From the NCBI GenBank assembly GCA_029263455.1, contig JAJCXM010000014.1, positions 62,001-126,000 on the forward strand: a stretch of 64,000 bases of DNA, in the 5' to 3' direction. Shown piece by piece: positions 55,836-63,114 of the stretch. This DNA is from Holophagae bacterium. Lineage in GTDB: Bacteria > Acidobacteriota > Holophagae > Acanthopleuribacterales > Acanthopleuribacteraceae. Every line of letters begins with the position of its first letter. The stretch's first letter is position 1. A program made the translations under genes and the position numbers. Under the pieces are notes generated by a model. That model was not told the origin of the DNA. It searched no databases and was given only the letters and a program-made list of their open reading frames with translations.

Positions 55836-57110
55836 TCAAGCCACTTGCCATTTTTCCGCAAGACGACGCGCCAAGACTAAAAACACGAGTGCTGAGAGGC
55901 ACAATACGCTGACTTCCAGAGTGATGCCTGAGACAAACTGGAGCAGGCCTTGAGCAGGATCGTCATACCAGAATATTTTCAAGAAGCCATCGATGGCCCA
56001 ACCATTGAGCGTGAATTTTGAGGTCAATTCCATAAAGGCCGGCATCACAAATCGGGGAATCATGCTTCCACCCAAGGCAGACATTACCAAGACAACAACC
56101 GTAGATAATCCGCCCAGTTGATCCCTCGTCTTGGCGATCGTGGCCAATAAAACCCCAAAACCGGATGCGGCCATCGCCGTCGCGGCGGTCACAATCACAA
56201 AACCTAACAAATGATGCGTCGTCATCAGGTCCACATCAAACACCAACCAACCCCAAATGAACATGATCGATAGTTGAGCAAAACCTTGTAGCGCATAAAA
56301 GAGCCATTTGCCCAATAGCACCTGAGTCATTCCTACTCGAGTCAATAAGATGCGTTCCAAGGTACCAGCTTCATCTTCTTCCAATAATGATCCGCCAGCG
56401 CCTACCATTGAAAACAGCAAGAACATAACGCCAATCCCTGCCGCGTAGTAAGTCGCTAAATTGGGTGGCTCTTCTTGCTCCGAACGAATATCCGTTGTCT
56501 CAACTTTGACCAAGCCTGAATCGCCCATGCTTGCCGAGGCAGCTTGGCCAACATCGTCTCGATTCATCCACGCCTTTTGTGGCTCCGTCAGTTCACAACA
56601 ATAGAGCGCCATCGCTTCCATGCCGCTACGCATCATGAAGTCTGGAGCAGCCTTAAAGGCAGCCGCTTGCAGTAGTCCTGAAACCATTGGTTTTGCCACC
56701 GGATCTGCGGCATCAAAAAGAACGGTAACAGCTTTCTGAGCTTCCATTGAAAACGAGAAACTGGCCTCAAATTCGGCCGGAAACACAACCGCAACGGGTA
56801 CTTTACCCGACCGAACCATTTGTTCCGCGTCAGCTAGCGTAAGCAGTTCTTGTGGGCCTTCAGTTTCCTTATAGAGCTTCAGCTTTAGGCCGTCTTGCAA
56901 TTGAAGTTGATCAATGAATCGAACGCTTAACTCGCTCTGATCTAAATCGACAAGCGCAACCGGAATTGGCCTTGTTGACGGCCCACCACTCCTACCGCCC
57001 AAGATGACGGCAAAGATCGAAAAGAATATGACCGGTAACAAGAATGACAGGCTTAAGGCGACACGATCACGCCTCAGTTTGATCCAGCTTAATTGAATAA
57101 TCGTAATCAT
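55836..57110 (-). CDS. ABC-2 type transporter permease
   Basis: 424 residues. One N-terminal helix (about 16-36), then an extracytoplasmic region of about 190 residues and five or six further helices, the YhgE/NatB-like ABC-2 plan with LSFLLPVIFFSIFAVILGG at the start and LEEDEAGTLERILLTRVG in the middle. It exports a small molecule, ion or lipid with the ATPase next to it. The start codon overlaps the ATPase stop (ATGA), so the two are coupled. Confidence 0.9.
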   Translation of the reverse strand: MITIIQLSWIKLRRDRVALSLSFLLPVIFFSIFAVILGGRSGGPSTRPIPVALVDLDQSELSVRFIDQLQLQDGLKLKLYKETEGPQELLTLADAEQMVRSGKVPVAVVFPAEFEASFSFSMEAQKAVTVLFDAADPVAKPMVSGLLQAAAFKAAPDFMMRSGMEAMALYCCELTEPQKAWMNRDDVGQAASASMGDSGLVKVETTDIRSEQEEPPNLATYYAAGIGVMFLLFSMVGAGGSLLEEDEAGTLERILLTRVGMTQVLLGKWLFYALQGFAQLSIMFIWGWLVFDVDLMTTHHLLGFVIVTAATAMAASGFGVLLATIAKTRDQLGGLSTVVVLVMSALGGSMIPRFVMPAFMELTSKFTLNGWAIDGFLKIFWYDDPAQGLLQFVSGITLEVSVLCLSALVFLVLARRLAEKWQVA

Positions 57111-58000
57111 GATTCCCTCAGCTCCCTGCCGGTCAATTGCAAAAACACGGCTTGTAGATTTGCTGTCACCACTTGCAAGTCACGGATAACAATCCCTTTA
57201 CTTGCATAGTCGGCTAACAATATGGGTAGCTCCCGGCCAATATCGCCCACTTCATGGCGAAGCGTCTCACCGTTTTCACTGTGGATGACAACCTGACGAT
57301 TGTCGCCAACCGTTTGCTGGATAAGTTGCTCAAGCGTGCCATCTGCAATAGTACGACCGTGGTCCAAAATCACGATTCGGTCACACATGGATTGGGCTTC
57401 ATCTAGTTGGTGAGTCGTCAACACTAACGAGGCACCCTCGTCCCTTAGTTCGTTCAGCATCTGCCAGATCCGCTCGCGACTTTGCGGATCTACACCAACC
57501 GTTGGTTCATCCAAAATAATGACGCTGGGCGTGTGGAGTACGGCAGCGGCAATATTCAACCGACGTTTCATGCCGCCCGAGTAGCCAGACACTTTTTGCC
57601 CGGCTCGTTGACTTAGACCTGTCCAGTCAAGTGCCCACTGAACACGATGCCTAAGTTCATCACCTTTAACACCATTCATCTTGCCAAAGATATTCAGATT
57701 CTCGCTTCCAGTCATAAAGTCGTAGAGCGCAATTTCTTGCGGCACAACGCCAAGTTGGCTGCGGACGCCAATACGACCCGGTTGTAAAGGCTGACCTAAT
57801 AATTGTAGCGAGCCTTGGTCGAGATGAACTCGCCCTGAAAGCGCACGTACCGTCGTTGTTTTTCCCGCACCGTTGGGCCCTAACAACGCCAATCGTTCAC
57901 CTTGATATACATGGAATTGCACGCCGTTCAGCGCCTTAATCGCGCCAAAGGATTTCTCGGCGCCTAACACTTCAATGACCTTCTTCTGTTCGTGACTCAT
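57107..58000 (-). CDS. ABC transporter ATP-binding protein
   Basis: 297 residues. Walker A LLGPNGAGKTTTVRAL, signature YSGGMKRRLNIA, Walker B VIILDEPTVGVDP and the switch-His in VLTTHQLDEAQ are all present. GAGGTG precedes the ATG. A C-terminal extension of about 65 residues, typical of ABC-2 drug/antibiotic exporters, follows. It energises the ABC-2 permease. Confidence 0.94.
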   Translation of the reverse strand: MSHEQKKVIEVLGAEKSFGAIKALNGVQFHVYQGERLALLGPNGAGKTTTVRALSGRVHLDQGSLQLLGQPLQPGRIGVRSQLGVVPQEIALYDFMTGSENLNIFGKMNGVKGDELRHRVQWALDWTGLSQRAGQKVSGYSGGMKRRLNIAAAVLHTPSVIILDEPTVGVDPQSRERIWQMLNELRDEGASLVLTTHQLDEAQSMCDRIVILDHGRTIADGTLEQLIQQTVGDNRQVVIHSENGETLRHEVGDIGRELPILLADYASKGIVIRDLQVVTANLQAVFLQLTGRELRES

Positions 58001-58102
58001 TTACACCTCATGCCGTGTCCTGCTGACATCATTAAACGTCAAAACGGCGACGAACAGTCAACAAGCTATACGAACCGTTGTTTTTGCACTGCGATTGGTC
58101 CA

Positions 58103-58225
58103 ATGCAACGATCGAATGAATCGACGAGTCCAGAGTTACGGGATAATGAACATCAAAAAACGGCCAAATACAAGCCACTTAGCGACTTCAAAACGCGACT
58201 AGCAGCATGGCGGTCCCGTAAATAA
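58103..58225 (+). CDS. Possible 40-residue small protein before a terminator
   Basis: A short frame, divergent from the ABC transporter, ends 3 bases before the stem at 58229. Its product is highly charged and ends in a basic stretch (TRLAAWRSRK). There is no clear SD site before the ATG. The frame is also open farther upstream to 57992. The position before a strong terminator suggests a transcribed unit, but coding is doubtful; the transcript could instead be non-coding. Confidence 0.25.
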   Translation: MQRSNESTSPELRDNEHQKTAKYKPLSDFKTRLAAWRSRK

Positions 58226-58228
58226 AAT

Positions 58229-58251
58229 GGCCCGCCCATAATAGGCGGGCC
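58229..58251. terminator. Bidirectional terminator
   Basis: GGCCCGCC (58229-58236), 7-base loop, GGCGGGCC (58244-58251), then CTTTG on the plus strand and an A-rich flank before it, which reads as T-rich on the minus strand. It can stop transcripts coming from rtcA (minus) and from the small divergent unit (plus). Confidence 0.7.
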
Positions 58252-58500
58252 CTTTGTGCCTTTCAATCGAAGCAAAAAAAGTGGGACACCGACTGAAACA
58301 ATGACACCGATGCGCATACCTGAGATCGGACGCTCAAGAAGGGGATCTGTTAGCGTCCAGACCATCTACGCATACGCAACAACACAAATAACCATTTTAA
58401 TCAGCTAGGTACAAGTGACAGTTGTCACTCAAATGTTGCGAATGAACTGAAAACGAACCACTTAGACCATCAGAATATCAATGATCTCTCGCGTTGGCTG
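58252..58500. other. Non-coding stretch between the terminator and rtcA
   Basis: About 250 bases with no gene seen. It would be the 3' trailer of the rtcBA message if that message ends at the hairpin at 58229. Confidence 0.45.
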
Positions 58501-59508
58501 TTAGTGTTCCAAATGAACATGCCAACGATCCCCGTCACGCGTCACTCGAGCTTCGAGTTCCAGAAAACGAGACACCATATTGAGCTGGGTGAGTAAATGC
58601 GTAGAAGGCTCGGTGGTTGTGAAATGTCCACCGCCAGCAAGTGCCATCGGCAAGATAAGTTGATCGGCTAAGTATTCCTCCACCGCCACATCGGATTGCA
58701 AAAAATGCTGAACAGATGACACAACTTGTTGCGCAATGAGTTCTGCACGAACGCCACGCTTCCCAAATCCTGCAAATACAGAAACTAGCTGCGGACGTTC
58801 AACAACCACAAGCAACGCATTTCCCGGTCCGCGCGATGAGACCCTGCGCAGTTGGCAATCCGCTAACTTCAATTGGGATCGGCACACGTCCAATTCACGT
58901 TCTGCGATGTGAGCGGGCATCCCATTGAATAATGCACGAGCCCAAATTCGCGTGGGCGGGCCGGTCTCCAATAAATTGAGCGCTGACTTTGACCAGCACC
59001 CTTGAACCGACATATTCAATCGGCCACCTCCGGCGGGAAAGAATCCATATCTTTCCAGCTCAACGCCACAACCAACGCCAAGCTGTTTCATCAGCGGAGC
59101 CAAGGACAGGTCCATGAACTCAAATGGAGGCGCCCATTGGTTATGGGTTCCGCCCTCGACACTGATTTGACTAGTACCATCCAAGCTGGCGAGAGCAGGA
59201 ATCAGGGTTTGCAGAACAAGTGATGCACTACCCGCAGAGCCAATCGAAAACTCGAATACGCCATGATGCAAATGAGTCGGCTCAAAAGTGATTTCCTGAG
59301 AACCTAATTCATCACCCGTCACACACGCGGCAGACACCCGAGCGGCCGCCTGCACGGCCGTCAAGTGTTGACGCAACAACCCTGGCTTGCTTCTCTTAGC
59401 GCGAATGCTGTTGACTCGCACTGATTTGCCGGTTGCCATCGAAAGGGCCAGCGAGGTTCGCAGTATTTGGCCACCTCCTTCTCCGTACGAACCATCTATC
59501 ACAATCAT
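58501..59508 (-). CDS. rtcA: RNA 3'-terminal phosphate cyclase
   Basis: 335 residues, the family's normal length. GSYGEGGGQILRTSLALS at the N-terminus and the C-terminal THLLTQ, holding the His that is adenylated (about His304, matching His309 of the E. coli enzyme), are intact. RtcA uses ATP to convert a 3'-phosphate on RNA to a 2',3'-cyclic phosphate, a substrate that RtcB can then process. The ATG at 59508 is preceded by AAGGG from the end of rtcB; the two genes are 3 bases apart and cotranscribed from the sigma-54 promoter at 60772. Confidence 0.96.
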   Translation of the reverse strand: MIVIDGSYGEGGGQILRTSLALSMATGKSVRVNSIRAKRSKPGLLRQHLTAVQAAARVSAACVTGDELGSQEITFEPTHLHHGVFEFSIGSAGSASLVLQTLIPALASLDGTSQISVEGGTHNQWAPPFEFMDLSLAPLMKQLGVGCGVELERYGFFPAGGGRLNMSVQGCWSKSALNLLETGPPTRIWARALFNGMPAHIAERELDVCRSQLKLADCQLRRVSSRGPGNALLVVVERPQLVSVFAGFGKRGVRAELIAQQVVSSVQHFLQSDVAVEEYLADQLILPMALAGGGHFTTTEPSTHLLTQLNMVSRFLELEARVTRDGDRWHVHLEH

Positions 59509-59511
59509 CAC

Positions 59512-60738
59512 TTATCCCTTCACGCAAACCACTTGTTTTAGTGTATGTACAACTTCAATTAAGTCGCTTTGAGCCTTAATCACAGCTTCAATCGGTTTAT
59601 AGGCCATTGGAATCTCATCAATGACGCCAGCGTCTTTACGACATTCAACGCCCTCAGTCGCTAGTTCCTGATCGGCAACCGTGAATCGTTTCTTAGCTTC
59701 GGTTCGTGACATCACACGTCCGGCGCCGTGACTGCAAGTACAGAAACTCTCTTCGTTTCCTAGTCCCCGTACGATGAACGAGCGGGCGCCCATGCTGCCA
59801 GGGATAATGCCCAATTCGCCCTTACCGGCACGAACGGCGCCTTTTCGGGTGATCCACACGTCCTGCCCATCATAGGTTTCCTGCGCAGCATAGTTGTGGT
59901 GGCAATTGACCGCCATTAGATCAGTCGCGAAGTCCGGTAACAGATCGGATTGCTGTAATCCCTCAATCAAGTTAGCCATCATTATTTCGCGATTGTGGCG
60001 CGCATATTCTTGTGCCCACATAAGTGCTTCCACATAGTCATCAAAATGAGGGCTGCCTTCATTGAAGTAAGCCAAATCGCGATGCGGTAATCGGCCTAAC
60101 ACATCCTCCATATCGCGCTTTGCCAGCGAAATGAAGTAAGTTCCAATTCGGTTACCAATCCCGCGCGAACCACTATGCAACATCAACCAGACTTGGTTGT
60201 CTTCGTCCAAGCACATTTCCACAAAATGGTTACCTGAACCCAACGTACCCAGATGATTCACGTGATTGGCCTTCAAGATGGCCGGGTGCTTATCGCCTAT
60301 ATCCTGCAAGCGGGAACCCAAGCCTTTCCAGACGGAGGTCACACGTTTAGGCAACTTGCTCCATGCACCGCGATCATTTCGACCGCCCCCGGCCGTTCGA
60401 CCGTGAGGAATACAGGATTCGATTACATCACGTACCCCGCGTAAATGATCAGGCAGCTGAGATGCATTGAGGCTGGTTTTAACCGCCATCATGCCACAGC
60501 CTATATCCACACCAACGGCGGCAGGTATGATCGCTTTTTTTGTCGGAATCACACTACCGATCGTGGCGCCGATGCCCACGTGTACGTCCGGCATGGCCGC
60601 AATCCATTTGTAGATGAAAGGCAACATGGCTGCATTACGCAACTGTTGTTGGGCTTTGATATCAAAATCTACACCGTCAACCCAGGCTTTAATAGGCACG
60701 CCACCTTTGACATTGATCTCCTGGTATTTATGTGTCAT
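59512..60738 (-). CDS. rtcB: RNA-splicing ligase RtcB
   Basis: 408 residues, the same length as E. coli RtcB. VGVDIGCGMMAV contains the metal-binding Cys (Cys81) and Asp78, HLGTLGSGNHFVEM and LMLHSGSRGIG are further Mn2+ site blocks, and SHGAGR has the guanylylated His at position 337, as in E. coli. It joins RNA 2',3'-cyclic phosphate or 3'-phosphate ends to 5'-OH ends with GTP and Mn2+. AAGGAG lies 7 bases before the ATG. The sigma-54 promoter 30-50 bases upstream places it under RtcR control. Confidence 0.97.
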   Translation of the reverse strand: MTHKYQEINVKGGVPIKAWVDGVDFDIKAQQQLRNAAMLPFIYKWIAAMPDVHVGIGATIGSVIPTKKAIIPAAVGVDIGCGMMAVKTSLNASQLPDHLRGVRDVIESCIPHGRTAGGGRNDRGAWSKLPKRVTSVWKGLGSRLQDIGDKHPAILKANHVNHLGTLGSGNHFVEMCLDEDNQVWLMLHSGSRGIGNRIGTYFISLAKRDMEDVLGRLPHRDLAYFNEGSPHFDDYVEALMWAQEYARHNREIMMANLIEGLQQSDLLPDFATDLMAVNCHHNYAAQETYDGQDVWITRKGAVRAGKGELGIIPGSMGARSFIVRGLGNEESFCTCSHGAGRVMSRTEAKKRFTVADQELATEGVECRKDAGVIDEIPMAYKPIEAVIKAQSDLIEVVHTLKQVVCVKG

Positions 60739-60771
60739 TTGCTGTCTCCTTCATTTAGCTAGCAACCACAA

Positions 60772-60788
60772 GGCAATCTGTGTGCCAG
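60772..60788 (-). promoter_or_regulatory. Sigma-54 promoter of rtcBA
   Basis: Read on the minus strand: TGGCACA-CAGA-TTGCC, a near-perfect -24/-12 element (GG and GC correctly spaced). It lies about 35-50 bases before the rtcB start codon and just after the rtcR stop. Confidence 0.85.
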
Positions 60789-60910
60789 CCCGTAGCAAGA
60801 AATACAAACTGTTTATTTTCAACACTTAAAGCACACCTTCCAGTCTCTGTCGCACTAAACACACTCGAAACAGCTATTCCATATTATACGAGGTTATCCA
60901 GCTGTATCGC

Positions 60911-62497
60911 CTAGCTAGAAAAAAGCGTTTGTGGGTCCAACGAAAATTTGATTAGGTATTTGCGTAAACGATCGGCATCGTTGTGGCTGGCTTTGCGACG
61001 ACGAGAGGCCGCAAAGAGTTTACGACCTGCTTCAGACAGCGTCCGTGTCTGTCGACAAATACGAACCACCTCGGCCAACTGAACACGATCGAAGCGATCG
61101 AGTTCATGCAACTGCTCCTGGCTCATGAATCTCACCAAAATGTCATCGTCCTCATCTGCGCCGCGCCATTGCCGCTTGAGTCGCCCAATTTCGGCTTCCA
61201 CCACAGCTTCCGTAATACGACCAGCAGGCGCCAAGGTCGCCATACGTTGGACCGCGCCATTAAGGTCACGGAAGTTACCGGTCCAATGAGCGTCGGCGCT
61301 CAAAGCAAAATCAAGAAACTGACGCTTTGCCTCTTTATTGAAGGTGACATTGTTGCCCGTCTGATTAGCGAATTGGAGCAATTCATACTGTAAATTGGGC
61401 GCAATGTCCTCAGGCCTATCTTTTAATGACGGCAACTCAAAACTCCAGGTATTGATACGCGCCAAGAGATCGTCTCGAAAGGCGCCCATGGCGACGCGTT
61501 CCCAAAGGTCGCGATTGGTGCCTGCCAGTAACTGGAAATCACTTTCCACTTCACGGTCTGAACCAAGCGGAAAAAAGCTCTTTTCTTCTAATGCGCGCAA
61601 CAGCATGGCCTGTTCATCTACACCCAACTCTCCGACTTCGTCTAAAAACAACACACCCTTATTTGCTTTACGCAATAAACCAGATCGCTCGCCCTGGGCG
61701 CCGGTAAATGCACCACGCGTGTGACCAAAAAGGGCCGACATGGCTCCTTCACCGCGAATGGTTGAGCAGTTAATCTCCACAAACTCGCCCGTGACTTGGT
61801 GTCGAGCTTTCTTCAATTCAAACAAGCGTTTCGCCAGTCTCGATTTTCCTGCACCGGTTGGCCCCATGATCAAGATCGGCGCACGCGAGCGCATGGCTAC
61901 TAACTCTATTTCATCGATCATATGATTGAAGTCCGCATTCCGGGTTTCGATACCAGACTTCAAAAAGGCGTGGCGATCCTGCTTCTCTTGCTGAAAGCGG
62001 GTCGCGATGGCGTCGTAGCGCGAAAGATCCAAATCAATAATCTGATAACTGCCACTAACATCACCTTTCTCTTTACGTCGTGGGGAACTTTGGATCAACC
62101 GCCCTGGAAAGAAGCGCGCCTCTGTCAACAAGAACAGACATATCTGAGCTACGTGGGTCCCGGTTGTGATATGAACCAAATACTGCTCGCGCTCCTCATC
62201 AAAGGCGTAGTTTGAACAAAATCGATGTAACTCAGAGAAAACCTCCTCAAAATCCCACGGGTCTTCCATGTCAACATCATGTAGACGCACCTCGGTTTCA
62301 GGCGCCAAGACGCGCATGTCACTCATCAACTGCTGCGCTTGACGGCGGTACTTAGCACCGACCAACAATTCAAATCGGTCCACGATGAAATCTGGATGCT
62401 GGAGTAGCGACAAACTGGGACGCCAGCGGTCCCAACGCTTCACACCCTTCCCTGCATCCAGATTAGAGCCATACAATCCGATCACCACATAGGCCAC
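60911..62497 (-). CDS. rtcR: RtcR, sigma-54-dependent activator with CARF-like sensor
   Basis: 528 residues from a GTG at 62497, chosen because GAGG precedes it and the mature E. coli-like start VVIGLYGSNLDAG follows at once. Residues 1 to about 180 form the divergent CARF-like domain (WRPSLSLL, then PWDFEEVFSELHRF, then HITTGTHVAQICLFLL and LIQSSP). Next come the AAA+ motifs: Walker A GPTGAGKS (212-219), the sigma-54 contact loop GAFTGA (262-267), and Walker B VLFLDEVGEL. The end, from about 430 on, holds the DNA-binding helices with ASRRRKASHNDADRLRKYL. The protein is known in E. coli and Salmonella to switch on rtcBA when tRNA fragments bind its sensor domain. Confidence 0.96.
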   Translation of the reverse strand: MAYVVIGLYGSNLDAGKGVKRWDRWRPSLSLLQHPDFIVDRFELLVGAKYRRQAQQLMSDMRVLAPETEVRLHDVDMEDPWDFEEVFSELHRFCSNYAFDEEREQYLVHITTGTHVAQICLFLLTEARFFPGRLIQSSPRRKEKGDVSGSYQIIDLDLSRYDAIATRFQQEKQDRHAFLKSGIETRNADFNHMIDEIELVAMRSRAPILIMGPTGAGKSRLAKRLFELKKARHQVTGEFVEINCSTIRGEGAMSALFGHTRGAFTGAQGERSGLLRKANKGVLFLDEVGELGVDEQAMLLRALEEKSFFPLGSDREVESDFQLLAGTNRDLWERVAMGAFRDDLLARINTWSFELPSLKDRPEDIAPNLQYELLQFANQTGNNVTFNKEAKRQFLDFALSADAHWTGNFRDLNGAVQRMATLAPAGRITEAVVEAEIGRLKRQWRGADEDDDILVRFMSQEQLHELDRFDRVQLAEVVRICRQTRTLSEAGRKLFAASRRRKASHNDADRLRKYLIKFSLDPQTLFSS

Positions 62498-62527
62498 AAG
62501 CCACCTCACAAGACTATCAGATAAAAG

Positions 62528-62555
62528 CTTATACGACTGGATAGGATATTAACAA
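62528..62555 (-). promoter_or_regulatory. Sigma-70-type promoter of rtcR
   Basis: On the minus strand, TTGTTA (62555-62550), 16-base spacer, TATAAG (62533-62528), with the start about 25 bases before the rtcR GTG. This gives rtcR constitutive expression independent of sigma-54. Confidence 0.5.
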
Positions 62556-62581
62556 CGAAGAAGTCTTCAATTTCATTGCGG

Positions 62582-62609
62582 AAGCGACAAATACCCACAC
62601 AAGTCGCTT
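62582..62609. promoter_or_regulatory. Inverted repeat, candidate RtcR enhancer
   Basis: AAGCGAC (62582-62588) and GTCGCTT (62603-62609) are exact complements 14 bases apart, 35-60 bases upstream of the divergent sigma-54 promoter and between it and the rtcR promoter. Position suits an activator site, although enhancers for sigma-54 often lie farther upstream. Not tested. Confidence 0.4.
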
Positions 62610-62643
62610 GATATACAAGAGTTATAGGCATCATGTCCATGTT

Positions 62644-62659
62644 TGGCACAGGCGTTGCC
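62644..62659 (+). promoter_or_regulatory. Divergent sigma-54 promoter for the tRNA-like RNA and SPFH gene
   Basis: TGGCACA-GGCG-TTGCC on the plus strand has the same form and spacing as the rtcBA promoter. Transcription should start about 12 bases after the -12 element, near 62671, and run through the tRNA-like RNA, the structured leader and the SPFH gene. Confidence 0.85.
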
Positions 62660-62671
62660 TAATAGCACTTC

Positions 62672-62847
62672 AGTCGTACGGGTTTCCGGCGGCATGCGCT
62701 TGCCTGTTCAAGTCGTATGTTCCGCGTCACGGATTCAACACCTTAGCGGCCGTGTAGCTGAATGGTACAGCAATAGGTTTAGGTCCTATGTTTACGGGTT
62801 CGATTCCCGTCACATTTATCAAACTCAATAGGAAAGGAGTCGTACGG
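62672..62847 (+). repeat. Paired 10-nt direct repeats flanking the tRNA-like element
   Basis: AGTCGTACGG occurs at 62672-62681, right at the predicted transcript start, and at 62838-62847, 20 bases beyond the tRNA-like element. A third related copy (AGTCGTATGT) is at 62711-62720. The core CGTACG is self-complementary, so the two exact copies can pair as an 8-bp helix with terminal G-U pairs, bringing the RNA's start next to the sequence after the tRNA-like fold. Confidence 0.55.
62748..62818 (+). ncRNA. tRNA-like RNA with incomplete acceptor stem (YrlA-like tRNA mimic candidate)
   Basis: D arm GCTG (62757-62760)/CAGC (62768-62771) with loop AATGGTA; anticodon arm ATAGG (62773-62777)/CCTAT (62785-62789) with 7-base loop TTTAGGT, giving anticodon TAG; 4-base variable loop; T arm ACGGG (62794-62798)/CCCGT (62806-62810) with TTCGATT. 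All three arms are perfect. The acceptor stem GGCCGTG/CACATTT has only the three inner Watson-Crick pairs (plus two possible outer G-U pairs), and no CCA follows. A UAG anticodon would mean tRNA-Leu, but there is no long variable arm. The body resembles tRNA-Gly. It therefore looks like a tRNA mimic in a larger RNA, as in YrlA Y RNAs, not a translating tRNA. Confidence 0.75.
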
Positions 62848-62876
62848 TTGTCAAGAACAGCCTAACCCAATCCGTT

Positions 62877-63025
62877 TGTGTGTTTCGACACATATACAGC
62901 GCGGGTCGAAAGCGGCCGAGCGGCCTCGCAGTTGCTGGAACCAATGCCACCACGTGTGTGTCAATCCTTAGGTCTTGATCCGACGGCAAAACCCCTTCGG
63001 TTCCAGCATATTGAGCCACACACAC
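62877..63025 (+). ncRNA. Structured leader: UUCG hairpin, GGCC hairpin and pseudoknot-capable region
   Basis: A hairpin with stem TGTGT/ACACA and loop TTCG (62879-62892, extendable to 7 bp), a GGCC/GGCC hairpin (62914-62925), and TGCTGGAACC (62933-62942) pairing with GGTTCCAGCA (62999-63008). GTGTGTGT (62954-62961), inside the last loop, can pair with ACACACAC (63018-63025), outside it, making an H-type pseudoknot. The element ends 90 bases before the SPFH start codon. It may act as a processing signal or translational control. Confidence 0.5.
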
Positions 63026-63105
63026 CGCAGGGCATGGAACGCCAACTCCGCCATCTTGACCGCGCTGCGATTAATAACCGTACGCTCCCGACCAAAAGCC
63101 AATAG
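62878..63105 (+). CDS. Doubtful 75-residue frame over the structured leader
   Basis: Opens with GTG inside the UUCG hairpin and stops 9 bases before the SPFH start, next to its SD site. There is no SD before the GTG. The product is polar with no recognised domain (GLDPTAKPLRFQH, then HTPQGMERQLRHLD). A leader peptide cannot be excluded, but the RNA structure explains the region better. Confidence 0.2.
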   Translation: MCFDTYTARVESGRAASQLLEPMPPRVCQSLGLDPTAKPLRFQHIEPHTPQGMERQLRHLDRAAINNRTLPTKSQ

Positions 63106-63114
63106 GAGGCTAAA

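Noticed and set aside
58153-58365. Minus-strand 70-residue frame after rtcA
   Set aside because: It runs straight through the strong terminator at 58229-58251 and has no SD site.
62748-62818. Working tRNA-Leu(UAG) gene
   Set aside because: The acceptor stem has only three Watson-Crick pairs, the variable arm is 4 bases where a Leu tRNA needs a long one, and no CCA follows. Better read as a tRNA mimic.
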